In this document: in pieces, positions 54,815-63,585 of the stretch | How positions within the stretch are numbered: the first letter of the stretch is position 1 | How the letters are laid out: every line of letters starts with the position of its first letter | NCBI RefSeq assembly: GCF_963675305.1 | Contig: NZ_OY776147.1 | Span: forward strand, 62,001-126,000 | Origin: an uncultured Hyphomonas sp. | Lineage (GTDB): Bacteria; Pseudomonadota; Alphaproteobacteria; Caulobacterales; Hyphomonadaceae | Direction of reading: 5' to 3' | Length of the DNA: 64,000 bases | Made by a program: the position numbers and the translations under genes | Notes under the pieces: generated by a model | What the model was told of the DNA's origin: nothing | Database searches by the model: none | Seen by the model: the letters and a program-made list of their open reading frames with translations, nothing else

Positions 54815-55444
54815 ATGACTCGTGTGAAGATCTGCGGCCTCAAGGATCCGGACCTCGTGCGCCTCTGCGCAGCGGAGGGGGCGGACTGGATTGGCTTTGT
54901 CTTTGTCGAGGCGAGCCCGCGCTACGTCACACCGGAAGCGGCCGAGACCCTGCTGCTCGGCGTTGGCCGGGCTGTGCCGGTGGCCTTGATGGCGGACGCC
55001 GATGACATCCTGATCGACCGTGTGGTTGCGACGGGCATTCGCGTGCTTCAGCTGCACGGGCAGGAAACCCCGGAACGCGTGGCTGAGATCCGTGACCGCA
55101 CCGGCTGTGAGGTCTGGAAGGCGATCGGCGTGGAAACGGCAGGCGACCTTGCGGGGGCAGGGGCCTACACCGCCGCCGACCGTCTGCTCATGGATGCAAA
55201 GCCCCCGAAGGATGCGGATCGCACCGGCGGGCATGGCCAGGCCTTCGACTGGTCGATCCTGAAAGACTGGACGGCGCCGAAACCATGGATCCTGGCCGGG
55301 GGGCTGACGCCGGAGAATGTGGCAGGCGCAGTCGCTGCGACAGGTGCGCCAGCGGTTGACGTCTCCTCTGGCGTGGAGCGGCTGCGGGGGCTAAAGGACA
55401 AAGAGCTGGTGCGGGCGTTTCTCCGCGCCGCCAAAGAGGTCTGA
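54815..55444 (+). CDS. trpF: Phosphoribosylanthranilate isomerase
   Basis: 209-residue TIM-barrel isomerase, third step of tryptophan synthesis. VKICGLKDPD, GADWIGFVFVEASPRYV and the phosphate-binding GGLTPENVAGAVAATGAPAVDVSSGVE are typical. It stops 1 base before the trpB start (a second ATG adjoins), heading the trpF-trpB group. Confidence 0.95.
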   Translation: MTRVKICGLKDPDLVRLCAAEGADWIGFVFVEASPRYVTPEAAETLLLGVGRAVPVALMADADDILIDRVVATGIRVLQLHGQETPERVAEIRDRTGCEVWKAIGVETAGDLAGAGAYTAADRLLMDAKPPKDADRTGGHGQAFDWSILKDWTAPKPWILAGGLTPENVAGAVAATGAPAVDVSSGVERLRGLKDKELVRAFLRAAKEV

Positions 55445-55445
55445 A

Positions 55446-56660
55446 ATGATGGACGTGAGAAATACCTGGGACCAGTGGCCGGACATGAATGGCCGGTTCG
55501 GTGAGTTCGGCGGACGCTATGTCGCCGAAACGCTGATGCCGCTGATCCTGGAACTCGAAGCCGAATACCGCCGGGCGCAGGACGACCCGGCATTCAAGGC
55601 CGAGATGGACGACCTCTGGGCCCATTATGTCGGCCGCCCGTCGCCGCTCTATTTTGCCGAGCGCCTGACCGAGCATTTCGGCGGCGCGAAGATCTATTTC
55701 AAGCGTGACGAGCTGAACCATACCGGCGCGCACAAGATCAATAACTGCCTGGGCCAGGTGCTGCTGGCACGCCGCATGGGCAAGACCCGCATCATCGCCG
55801 AGACCGGCGCTGGCCAGCACGGTGTGGCGACGGCGACGATCTGCGCGCGCTTTGGCCTCGAATGCGTCGTCTTCATGGGCGAGACTGATGTCGAGCGCCA
55901 GAAGCCGAACGTGTTCCGCATGCGCCTGCTGGGCGCGAAGATCGTGCCGGTCTCGTCCGGCACGGGCACGCTGAAAGATGCGATGAACGAGGCCCTGCGC
56001 GACTGGGTCACCAATGTCGACAACACGTTCTACTGTATCGGCACGGTGGCCGGGCCTCATCCGTACCCGGAACTAGTGCGCGACTTCCAGTCGATCATCG
56101 GCAAGGAAGCCCGCGAGCAAATTCTGGAGCGGGAAGGGCGCCTGCCGGACGTCATCATGGCCTGCATCGGCGGTGGCTCCAACGCCATCGGCCTGTTCCA
56201 TCCCTTCCTGGAAGACGAAAGCGTCCGCATGATTGGCGTCGAGGCGGCTGGCCATGGCATCGAAACGGGCGAACATGCGGCGGCTCTCAATGGCGGCCGG
56301 CCGGGCATCCTGCACGGCAACCGCACTTACCTGCTGCAGACCGATGACGGCCAGATCCTCGATGCGCACTCGATTTCTGCCGGGCTCGACTATCCGGGCA
56401 TCGGGCCGGAACATGCCTTCCTGCGCGACACCGGCCGGGCCGAATACCTGTCGACAACAGACAAGGAAGCTCTTGAGGCCTTCCAGCTCTGCACGAAGCT
56501 CGAAGGCATCATCCCGGCACTTGAGCCGTCCCACGCGCTCGCACGCGTTGGTGAAGTGGCACAGGAACTTGGGCCGGATGGCCTGATCATCCTCAATATG
56601 TGCGGCCGCGGCGACAAGGACGTCTTCTCTGTCGCCAAGCATCTCGGAGTGGACATGTGA
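55446..56660 (+). CDS. trpB: Tryptophan synthase beta subunit
   Basis: 404-residue PLP enzyme joining indole to serine. The PLP lysine is in HTGAHKINN, the phosphate loop in GGGSNAIGLF, and the start NGRFGEFGGRYVAETLMP is canonical. Two adjacent ATGs (55446, 55449) are possible starts. Its TGA overlaps the GTG start of a small lipoprotein gene. Confidence 0.97.
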   Translation: MMDVRNTWDQWPDMNGRFGEFGGRYVAETLMPLILELEAEYRRAQDDPAFKAEMDDLWAHYVGRPSPLYFAERLTEHFGGAKIYFKRDELNHTGAHKINNCLGQVLLARRMGKTRIIAETGAGQHGVATATICARFGLECVVFMGETDVERQKPNVFRMRLLGAKIVPVSSGTGTLKDAMNEALRDWVTNVDNTFYCIGTVAGPHPYPELVRDFQSIIGKEAREQILEREGRLPDVIMACIGGGSNAIGLFHPFLEDESVRMIGVEAAGHGIETGEHAAALNGGRPGILHGNRTYLLQTDDGQILDAHSISAGLDYPGIGPEHAFLRDTGRAEYLSTTDKEALEAFQLCTKLEGIIPALEPSHALARVGEVAQELGPDGLIILNMCGRGDKDVFSVAKHLGVDM

Positions 56661-57031
56661 GGCAGGTTCTTCCCGTCATCCTTCTTGTTTTGCTGGGCGC
56701 CTGCGTGCCGACGACCAAGTATGCATATGTCCCGCTGACGCAGCAGAATTTCGAGGCGGCGCAGAATGGCGAGAAGATTCCGCTCGTGGCGCACGATACA
56801 GTGCTCTGTTTCGCCGATGGGCGGACGGCACCCATCCGGTATGCGGAATGGACCGATAATGGCATCTGCGGGCAGGCACATCCCCCGATTGGCGATGATG
56901 ATGGCAACCGATGCTATGACTGGGACCAGATCGCCGGCATCGGTATTCCATACGAAGGACGCTCCCTGTCGGTTATCCCCATGGCCGCCGTGCAGATAGG
57001 AAAATGCGATCCGGAGGCACTTGCAGAATGA
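56657..57031 (+). CDS. Small lipoprotein inside the trp cluster
   Basis: 124-residue predicted lipoprotein: GTG start (M)RQVLPVILLVLLGACVPTT with an LGAC lipobox, overlapping the trpB stop by 4 bases. The mature domain has three further cysteines (CFADG, ICGQ, NRCYDWDQI) and no recognised family. Its TGA overlaps the cutA ATG by 4 bases, so trpB, this gene and cutA are translationally coupled. Function unknown. Confidence 0.7.
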   Translation: MRQVLPVILLVLLGACVPTTKYAYVPLTQQNFEAAQNGEKIPLVAHDTVLCFADGRTAPIRYAEWTDNGICGQAHPPIGDDDGNRCYDWDQIAGIGIPYEGRSLSVIPMAAVQIGKCDPEALAE

Positions 57032-57348
57032 CCGACCTTCTCCTCATCCGCATCACTTGCCCCTCGCAGCGGGTGGCCGAGGACATTGGCGATGCCGCCG
57101 TCGAGCACAAACTGGCGGCGTGCGCGAACCTGGAAGGTCCGGTCTCGTCCACCTATCGCTGGAAAGGTGTGGTGGAGCAGGCGTTTGAATACATTCTCTG
57201 GCTCAAGGCGCCGAAAGCGAACTGGGACCGGATCGAGGCCCTCGTCCTTACCCATCACCCTTATGACGTCCCGGCCATGGTGGCGCTGCCTTGCCTTGAG
57301 GCGCACGACCCCTATGCCGCCTGGGTCCACGAAAACACGGAAAGCTGA
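57028..57348 (+). CDS. cutA: CutA1-family divalent cation tolerance protein
   Basis: 106-residue ferredoxin-fold trimeric CutA. AAVEHKLAACANLEGPVSSTYRWKGVVEQ and HHPYDVPAMVALP carry the family signatures. Its precise function is still debated, with a link to copper tolerance in E. coli. It sits between trpB and trpA, with 1-4-base overlaps on both sides, an unusual insertion into the trp cluster. Confidence 0.9.
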   Translation: MTDLLLIRITCPSQRVAEDIGDAAVEHKLAACANLEGPVSSTYRWKGVVEQAFEYILWLKAPKANWDRIEALVLTHHPYDVPAMVALPCLEAHDPYAAWVHENTES

Positions 57349-58175
57349 TGCCAACGGAACGTATTACCGCTGCCTTCGACCGCGCGAAGGCGGAAAAGCG
57401 CGCAGTCCTGGTCTCCTATCTCATGGCAGGCGATCCGGACCTTGAGACGAGTTACCAGGCGCTCTGCGCCCTGCGCGACAATGGCGCTGACATCATCGAG
57501 CTGGGCGCGCCCTTTACCGATCCCATGGCCGATGGCCCGGCGATCCAACGGGCGGGCCTGCGTGCGCTGGCAGCGAAAACGAAGCTGACGGATGTGCTGG
57601 CGCTCGCTGCCCGGTTCCGTGAAACCGACCAGACCACACCGCTGATCATCATGGGCTATGCCAATCCGGTCCATTCCATGGGCTATGGCGCCTTTGCCGA
57701 GGCCGCGCATGAGGCCGGTGTCGACGGCACGATCATCGTGGACCTGCCGCCGGAAGAAGATGCGCCGCTGCGGGAAGAATACGCGAAATACGGCCTCTCG
57801 GTGATCCGCCTGGCGACACCGACGACGCACGAAGCCCGCATGAAGAAGGTCGCCGAAGGCGCCTCCGGCTTCCTGTATTTCGTCTCCGTGACCGGTGTGA
57901 CAGGGGCCGGAAGCGCCGATCCTGCCGTTATTGCAGGGAACATTGACATGGCCCGGCGCGTTTCAGGACTGCCAGTTTGTGTTGGCTTTGGTGTAAAAAC
58001 CGGTGCACAGGCTGCGGAAATGGCTAAAATAGCCGATGGGGTTGTCGTAGGCAGTGCTTTCGTGGAGCATGCAGAGGCGGCTCACGAATCAAGGGATCTG
58101 GCCCGCGCACCCCAGGGCATGGGGGTTTTGGCCAAGGAACTGAGCAAGGCGATCGCCGAGGTCGCGAAACCGTAG
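57348..58175 (+). CDS. trpA: Tryptophan synthase alpha subunit
   Basis: 275-residue TIM-barrel subunit that releases indole from indole-3-glycerol phosphate and channels it to TrpB. IIELGAPFTDPMADGPAIQRA holds the catalytic glutamate and aspartate, and GFLYFVSVTGVTGAG and VCVGFGVKTGAQ are typical. ATG at 57348 shares a base with the cutA stop. accD follows 28 bases later. Confidence 0.96.
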   Translation: MPTERITAAFDRAKAEKRAVLVSYLMAGDPDLETSYQALCALRDNGADIIELGAPFTDPMADGPAIQRAGLRALAAKTKLTDVLALAARFRETDQTTPLIIMGYANPVHSMGYGAFAEAAHEAGVDGTIIVDLPPEEDAPLREEYAKYGLSVIRLATPTTHEARMKKVAEGASGFLYFVSVTGVTGAGSADPAVIAGNIDMARRVSGLPVCVGFGVKTGAQAAEMAKIADGVVVGSAFVEHAEAAHESRDLARAPQGMGVLAKELSKAIAEVAKP

Positions 58176-58203
58176 TGGCTGTTACAGCCGTGGAGGTTGT
58201 CGG

Positions 58204-59169
58204 ATGAACTGGATCAACAAGGTCACCCCGCCGGGCCTGAAGACCATGCTGACCAAGCGGGACACGCCGGATGACCTGTGGGTGAAATGCCCGTTGTCCG
58301 GAGAGCTGGTTTACAAAACCGATCTGGAAGAAAACTGGCATGTCACGCCGGCTGGCGCGCACCTGCGCATTTCCCCGCGCACACGCTTCCGCCTCCTGTT
58401 CGATGATGAGCGCTGGGAGCCGATTGAGCTGCCGGGCGTGGCGCTGGATCCGCTGAAATTCAAGGACGACAAGCCTTATCCGGCGCGGCTGAAAGCGGCC
58501 AAGTCAAAGATTGCGGCCCGCGAGAAGAAAGAAACCGAAGGCGGCGGCGCCCCGCTGCTGCAGGACGACTGCATGGTTGCCGCCTATGGCAAGATCGGCG
58601 GCGTGCCGGCGGTCGTGCTGGTGCAGGATTTTGCTTTCATGGGCGGTTCGCTCGGCATGGCAGCCGGGGAGGGGTTCATCACCGCCGCTCATATGGCGCT
58701 GGCCCGCAAGGCCGCTTTCGTCGTCTGCACCGCTTCGGGCGGCGCGCGCATGCAGGAAGGTACGCTCAGCCTGATGCAGATGCCGCGCACGACGCTCGCC
58801 ATCAATGAACTGGGCGAAGCGAAACTGCCTTATGTGGTCGTACTGACCGACCCGACCTCCGGCGGCGTTTCGGCCTCTTACGCCATGCTGGGCGATGTTC
58901 ACATTGCCGAGCCGGGTGCGATGATCGCCTTTTCCGGCCCGCGCGTGATCGAACAGACGATCCGTGAGAGCCTGCCCAAAGGCTTCCAGCGGTCTGAATT
59001 CCTGCGTGAAAAAGGCCAGGTCGACATTGTGGTCGACCGCCGCAAGATGAAGGATACGCTCTCGCGCGTCCTCTCCATGCTGATGCCGAAGTCGCGCCGT
59101 GCCAGCGACAGCATGCCGGCCTCGCTCAATCCGCCCAAAACGCATGTGTCCAAGGGCAAGTCTGATTGA
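58204..59169 (+). CDS. accD: Acetyl-CoA carboxylase carboxyltransferase beta subunit
   Basis: 321-residue carboxyltransferase subunit for malonyl-CoA synthesis. The core motifs FMGGSLGMAAGEGFITAAHMALA and SGGARMQEGTLSLMQM are intact, with PTSGGVSASYAMLGD later. The N-terminal zinc ribbon present in E. coli is missing its cysteines (WVKCPLSGELVYKTD and WHVTPAGAHLRI keep one Cys in all), a divergence seen in alphaproteobacteria. Co-translated with folC. Confidence 0.95.
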   Translation: MNWINKVTPPGLKTMLTKRDTPDDLWVKCPLSGELVYKTDLEENWHVTPAGAHLRISPRTRFRLLFDDERWEPIELPGVALDPLKFKDDKPYPARLKAAKSKIAAREKKETEGGGAPLLQDDCMVAAYGKIGGVPAVVLVQDFAFMGGSLGMAAGEGFITAAHMALARKAAFVVCTASGGARMQEGTLSLMQMPRTTLAINELGEAKLPYVVVLTDPTSGGVSASYAMLGDVHIAEPGAMIAFSGPRVIEQTIRESLPKGFQRSEFLREKGQVDIVVDRRKMKDTLSRVLSMLMPKSRRASDSMPASLNPPKTHVSKGKSD

Positions 59170-60419
59170 GCGGAGACAGTGCGGCCCTTGCCGCAGCGCT
59201 GAAGCGTTTCGAAGGGCTCTATCCTGAGACGATTCACCTGTCGTTGGGACGGGTCGAGGCTGCGCTTGAAGCACTCGGCCGCCCGCAGGATCGCTTGCCG
59301 CCGGTCATCCATGTTGCCGGAACGAACGGGAAGGGCTCGACCAGCGCTTTCATGCGCGCCATGGCCGAAGCAGCCGGTCTGAAGGTGCATGTTTTCACCA
59401 GCCCGCACCTTGTCCGCTTCAATGAGCGGATCCGGCTGGCGGGTGAAATCGTTGACGATGCGCGCCTGATCGACTGGCTGGAGCGGACGTATGAGGCCAT
59501 CAAGGGCCAGGAAATCACCCATTTCGAGGCCACAACGGCAACGGCGCTGCTGGCCTTTTCCGAAGTGCCGGCGGATTTGCTGATCCTCGAAGTCGGCCTT
59601 GGCGGGCGCTATGATGCGACCAATGTCATCGCGAAGCCGGCCCTGTGCGTAATCACGCCGGTGGACTTTGACCACAAGGCATTTCTCGGGTCTGACATCC
59701 GCAAGATTGCGGGTGAGAAGGCGGGGATCATCCGGCCGGGGCGCCCGGTGCTGAGCGCCATACAGCGCAAGGTCTGCGATGATGTCATCACGGCCGAAGC
59801 CGCCCGGCAGGGGGCGCCACTCTACAAGCTCAAGGCGCACTATATCGATGCCATGCCGGATCATATCGGACTTATAGGCGAGCATCAGCGGGCCAATGCG
59901 GCACTCGCGGCGATGGCGATGCAGCTGTTCGGCAATTCCACCCGCATCCCGCAGGACGCGATCTTCGAGGGCGCCCGCACCGCGACCTGGCCGGCCCGGA
60001 TGCAACGCCTGAAAGATGGCCCGCTGACCGCGCTCGTGGCGGGGCGTGAGGTCTGGCTGGACGGCGGGCACAATCCGCACGCCGCCCGGGCGATCGTCCG
60101 GCACCTGTCAAAGCAGGACGGGAAGACGGCGCTTGTCTCGGCCATGTTGGCGTCCAAGGACGCCACCGGCTTCTTCCTGCCGTTCCGGTCCCTGCATCCG
60201 CCTGTGTTCACCGTGCCGAATGCGCCGGGTCACCTGGCGTCAGAACCGCAGGAACTGGCCGATGCGGCGAACACGGCCGGGCTTGAGGCTGTGGCGTGCG
60301 AGAGCCTGGAAGCAGGACTGAAGGCTGCCGCGGCAACCGGCGCCGACCGGATCCTGATCTGCGGCTCGCTATACCTGGCAGGGGAAGTCCTGTCGAAGAA
60401 TGGCGAAGAGCCGGTCTGA
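59166..60419 (+). CDS. folC: Folylpolyglutamate/dihydrofolate synthase
   Basis: 417-residue Mur-ligase-superfamily enzyme that adds glutamate to folates. The P-loop GTNGKGSTSAFMRA, the FTSPHLVRFNERIRL segment and TPVDFDHKAFLGSDIRKIAGEKAGI are diagnostic; the later DGGHNPHAAR is the Mur-type C-terminal motif. A TTG start at 59166 overlaps the accD stop (TTGA). Last gene of the trp-acc-fol operon. Confidence 0.93.
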   Translation: MSGDSAALAAALKRFEGLYPETIHLSLGRVEAALEALGRPQDRLPPVIHVAGTNGKGSTSAFMRAMAEAAGLKVHVFTSPHLVRFNERIRLAGEIVDDARLIDWLERTYEAIKGQEITHFEATTATALLAFSEVPADLLILEVGLGGRYDATNVIAKPALCVITPVDFDHKAFLGSDIRKIAGEKAGIIRPGRPVLSAIQRKVCDDVITAEAARQGAPLYKLKAHYIDAMPDHIGLIGEHQRANAALAAMAMQLFGNSTRIPQDAIFEGARTATWPARMQRLKDGPLTALVAGREVWLDGGHNPHAARAIVRHLSKQDGKTALVSAMLASKDATGFFLPFRSLHPPVFTVPNAPGHLASEPQELADAANTAGLEAVACESLEAGLKAAAATGADRILICGSLYLAGEVLSKNGEEPV

Positions 60420-60448
60420 CAGGCTGAACACTTTAAACGGACACGAAA

Positions 60449-60475
60449 AAAGGGCGGCCAATCAGGCCGCCCTTT
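60449..60475. terminator. Bidirectional terminator between folC and mscL
   Basis: AAAGGGCGGCC (60449-60459) pairs perfectly with GGCCGCCCTTT (60465-60475) around a 5-base AATCA loop, with an A-run on the left and a T-run inside the right arm. Placed between two convergent genes. Confidence 0.88.
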
Positions 60476-60552
60476 CCACTCTACGCGTACTCTACTGTCC
60501 GGGATTATGGTTGTTGAACCTTAACAGAACCCGAACACGGTGACCGCAGGGC

Positions 60553-60966
60553 CTAGCTGGACTGTTTTGCCAGCAGGTTGCGGATTTCTTCCAGAAGCAC
60601 TTCCTGGCGCGGCGGGGCCGGCGGCGGAGCAGCTTCTTCCTTTTTCTTCATTTTGTTCATGCCCTTGATGAGGAGGAACATGACGAAGGCGACGATGGTG
60701 AAGGAGATGATAGCGGAGATGAAGTCTCCGATTTTTACGACGACGGCCTCCTTGAGGACTTCGCCGTCGGCGCCGAGCGTGGCAGGCACCATCTCGTAAT
60801 TCCAGCTGCCGAAATCCAGGCCGCCCATGACCGGGCTGAGCAGGGGCAGGAACACCCCCTGGATGAAGGCGGTGACCAGTGTCGCGAACGCCCCGCCCAT
60901 GACAAAGGCAACCGCCATGTCAACGAGGTTGCCCTTCATCGCGAACTCTTTGAATTCCTTGAACAT
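60553..60966 (-). CDS. mscL: Large-conductance mechanosensitive channel
   Basis: 137-residue MscL homopentameric channel that releases osmolytes on hypo-osmotic shock. The first helix FKEFAMKGNLVDMAVAFVMGGAF and second FISAIISFTIVAFVMFLLIKGMN are as in E. coli, followed by the cytoplasmic KKKEEAAPPPAPPRQEVLLEEIRNLL tail. Start ATG 60966 has GAGGGGAAAC upstream. Confidence 0.95.
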   Translation of the reverse strand: MFKEFKEFAMKGNLVDMAVAFVMGGAFATLVTAFIQGVFLPLLSPVMGGLDFGSWNYEMVPATLGADGEVLKEAVVVKIGDFISAIISFTIVAFVMFLLIKGMNKMKKKEEAAPPPAPPRQEVLLEEIRNLLAKQSS

Positions 60967-61071
60967 TTTAGTTTCCCCTCCTGAGGCTTCGAGCCTGGAT
61001 ACTTACCGGTTTGATCCTATTATTTGGCAAACCGGTCAAGGCAGATCGTATTTCGGGGGTCCCTGAGAGGC

Positions 61072-61371
61072 TTATCTCGCCTCAGGGTCTTCGCCGCCAT
61101 TGACGCGGGCGCGCAATTCCTTGCCGGCCTTGAAGAAGGGGACGGACTTGGCCGGCACTTCCACCGGTTCCCCGGTTCGCGGGTTGCGCCCCTTGCGGGA
61201 ATCGCGCTGGCGGACAGAGAAGGCGCCGAAGCCGCGCAGCTCAACACGGTCACCGCGGGCGAGCGCGGCGGCGATCTCGTCCAGGATCACATTCACGACC
61301 TTTTCCAGATCTTCCTGGCGGAGGTGAGCGTATTCCGTCGCGAGTTTTGCGATAAGTTCTGACTTCAGCAT
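61072..61371 (-). CDS. ihfB: Integration host factor beta subunit
   Basis: 99-residue DNA-bending protein of the HU/IHF family. MLKSELIAKLATEYAHL, VELRGFGAFSVRQRDSRKGR and NPRTGEPVEVPAKSVPFFKAGKEL (with the intercalating proline in NPRTGE) identify the beta subunit. The start at 61371 gives the family N-terminus; the frame is open to 61434. It follows rpsA, the usual cmk-rpsA-ihfB order. Confidence 0.93.
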   Translation of the reverse strand: MLKSELIAKLATEYAHLRQEDLEKVVNVILDEIAAALARGDRVELRGFGAFSVRQRDSRKGRNPRTGEPVEVPAKSVPFFKAGKELRARVNGGEDPEAR

Positions 61372-61452
61372 CCCTTTGATATAAAACGCATTTGCGGCGG
61401 GAACGCTAGGCCCCCGCCGCAAACATTTCATCAAATTTAGAAACCAGGTGGT

Positions 61453-61472
61453 GCCGGCCCGTTCAGGCCGGC
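61453..61472 (-). terminator. Hairpin downstream of rpsA
   Basis: GCCGGCC (61453-61459) pairs with GGCCGGC (61466-61472) around a 6-base loop, immediately after the rpsA stop on the minus strand. Only a loose T-rich stretch follows (TTTCTAAATTT), so it is a weak terminator or an attenuator ahead of ihfB. Confidence 0.4.
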
Positions 61473-61482
61473 CTTACCCGGC

Positions 61483-63438
61483 TCAGCCTTGGAGGGCTTC
61501 CGCCTCGGCTTTCCAGTCAGCACCCTTGCCGGATGTGCCGACTTCTTCTTCCAGAGCTGCCAGCTGATCATCCGTCATGGAAGCGATCTGCCAGAAGTGG
61601 AAGACGCCTGCGTCGTTCAGCTTCTTCTCGAAGGCCGGGCCAACGCCTTTGATCTGTTTCAGATCGTCCGCGTCGCCTTGCGGAGCGGCCAGACGGCCGT
61701 TCGCATCGGCATCGCCGGAAGCAGCTGCAGGGGCAGCGTCTTCCTTGCCGGTGCCGGAAGAGGCCAGGGCCGCGCCGAGAATGTCACCCAGCGAGGCGCC
61801 GGCATCTGCCGACCCGTACTGTGCGACGGCTTCGGCTTCTTCGGCGATTTCGAGGGCCTTGATCGAGAGCGACACGCGGCGCGAGCCACGATCGACCTGG
61901 ATCACCTTGGCGTCGACCTTGTCGCCGACAGCGAAGCGTTCCGGACGCTGATCTGCGCGGTCACGCGACAGATCGGAGCGGCGGATGAACGACTTCATGG
62001 CCGGCTCGCCGAATTCGACTTCGATACCGCCCGAGGTGATCTCGGTGACGGTGCAGGTCACGGTCGTGCCGCGCTTCACGCCGCCGGTATTGAGCGATTC
62101 CATCGGATCGCCTGCCAGCTGCTTGATGCCCAGCGAGATACGCTCCTTGTCGACGTCGACGTCGAGCACCTTCGCCTTGACCATGTCGCCCTTGTTGTAG
62201 GCTTCGATGGCCTGGTCACCCGACTGCTCCCAGGAGATGTCGTTGATGTGAACCATGCCGTCCAGGTCCGGGCCGAGGCCGACGAACAGGCCGAACTCGG
62301 TGATGCCGCGGACTTCGCCTTCGATCTCGGTGCCGATCGGATGCTCTGCCAGGAAGGCCGACCACGGATTGTCCATGGTTTGCTTCAGGCCGAGCGAGAT
62401 GCGGCGCTTCTCGGAATCGACGTCCAGCACTTCCACATCGACTTCCTGAGAGGTCGACAGGATCTTGCCGGGGTGCACGTTCTTCTTGGTCCAGCTCATT
62501 TCGGAGACGTGGATCAGGCCCTCGACACCGTCTTCCAGCTCCACGAAGGCGCCGTAGTCGGTGATGTTGGTGACGATGCCTTTGAGGCGGGCACCAACCG
62601 GGTAACGCACATCGATGCCATCCCACGGATCGGCGCCGAGTTGCTTCATGCCGAGCGAGATACGCTGGGTTTCCGGGTTGATCTTGATGATCTGGACTTC
62701 GACTTCCTGGCCGACTTCAACCACCTGAGACGGGTGATTGATGCGCTTGTAGGACATGTCGGTGACGTGCAGCAGGCCATCGATGCCGCCAAGGTCGACG
62801 AACGCACCATAGTCGGTGATGTTCTTGACGATACCCTTGCGGACGTCGCCTTCGGCCATGTCGGACACGATTTCCGCACGCTGTTCGGCGCGGCTCTCTT
62901 CCAGGATGGCGCGGCGCGAGACCACGATGTTGCCGCGCGAGCGGTCGAGCTTGAGAACAGCGAAAGGCTGAACTTCACCCATGAGCGGGCCGACATCGCG
63001 GACCGGGCGGATGTCCACCTGGGAGCCCGGAAGGAAGGCGTTGACGCCGCCGAGGTCGACGGTGAAGCCGCCTTTGACGCGGCCGGAGATGGCGCCTTTG
63101 ACCGGTTCGTTGGCGTTGAAGCTCTTTTCGAGCTTGATCCAGCGCTCTTCGCGGCGGGCCTTGTCACGGGACAGGACAGCGTCGCCAAGGGCGTTTTCGA
63201 TACGGTCGAGATAGACGTCGACAATGTCGCCGGCTTCCGGCTGCTTGTCTTCCATCGAGAATTCGCGGAGCGGGATGCGGCCTTCGGTCTTGAGGCCGAT
63301 GTCGACGAGCACGGCATCGTTTTCAATGCGGATGACGGTGGCCGGAACGACCTGGCCTTCCTGCATTGCCGACGCCGCAGCCGACGATTCGAACATGGAG
63401 GCGAAATCGTCGGAGGAGGGGTTCATAGAGTCAGTCAT
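61483..63438 (-). CDS. rpsA: 30S ribosomal protein S1 with C-terminal HhH extension
   Basis: 651-residue S1, the mRNA-binding protein of the small subunit. Several S1 OB-fold repeats are evident from about residue 25 to 540, with GFTVDLGGVNAFLPGSQVD, YGAFVDLGGIDGLLHVTDMS, YGAFVELEDGVEGLIHVSEM and FGLFVGLGPDLDGMVHINDI marking successive repeats. After an Ala/Gly/Asp-rich linker (about 555-588) the last 60 residues form an extra domain: LKQIKGVGPAFEKKLNDAGV then WQIASMTDDQLAALEEEVG, a helix-hairpin-helix-like module. Ordinary alphaproteobacterial S1 is roughly 560-570 residues. Start ATG 63438 follows AGGAAAC; the frame opens to 63486. Confidence 0.94.
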   Translation of the reverse strand: MTDSMNPSSDDFASMFESSAAASAMQEGQVVPATVIRIENDAVLVDIGLKTEGRIPLREFSMEDKQPEAGDIVDVYLDRIENALGDAVLSRDKARREERWIKLEKSFNANEPVKGAISGRVKGGFTVDLGGVNAFLPGSQVDIRPVRDVGPLMGEVQPFAVLKLDRSRGNIVVSRRAILEESRAEQRAEIVSDMAEGDVRKGIVKNITDYGAFVDLGGIDGLLHVTDMSYKRINHPSQVVEVGQEVEVQIIKINPETQRISLGMKQLGADPWDGIDVRYPVGARLKGIVTNITDYGAFVELEDGVEGLIHVSEMSWTKKNVHPGKILSTSQEVDVEVLDVDSEKRRISLGLKQTMDNPWSAFLAEHPIGTEIEGEVRGITEFGLFVGLGPDLDGMVHINDISWEQSGDQAIEAYNKGDMVKAKVLDVDVDKERISLGIKQLAGDPMESLNTGGVKRGTTVTCTVTEITSGGIEVEFGEPAMKSFIRRSDLSRDRADQRPERFAVGDKVDAKVIQVDRGSRRVSLSIKALEIAEEAEAVAQYGSADAGASLGDILGAALASSGTGKEDAAPAAASGDADANGRLAAPQGDADDLKQIKGVGPAFEKKLNDAGVFHFWQIASMTDDQLAALEEEVGTSGKGADWKAEAEALQG

Positions 63439-63585
63439 GTAAGTTTCCTGAGGCGGGACGAACGGTTCAAGGCAGGCGCGCACCATTGCGGCCTGCTGGA
63501 ACGACCCGAGAGCGTGGTCTCTTTAATCTTCAGTGGTGCAGCCTGTTTGGATTTGAGGCCCCTGTATTTACAGGAGAAAGCCCCT

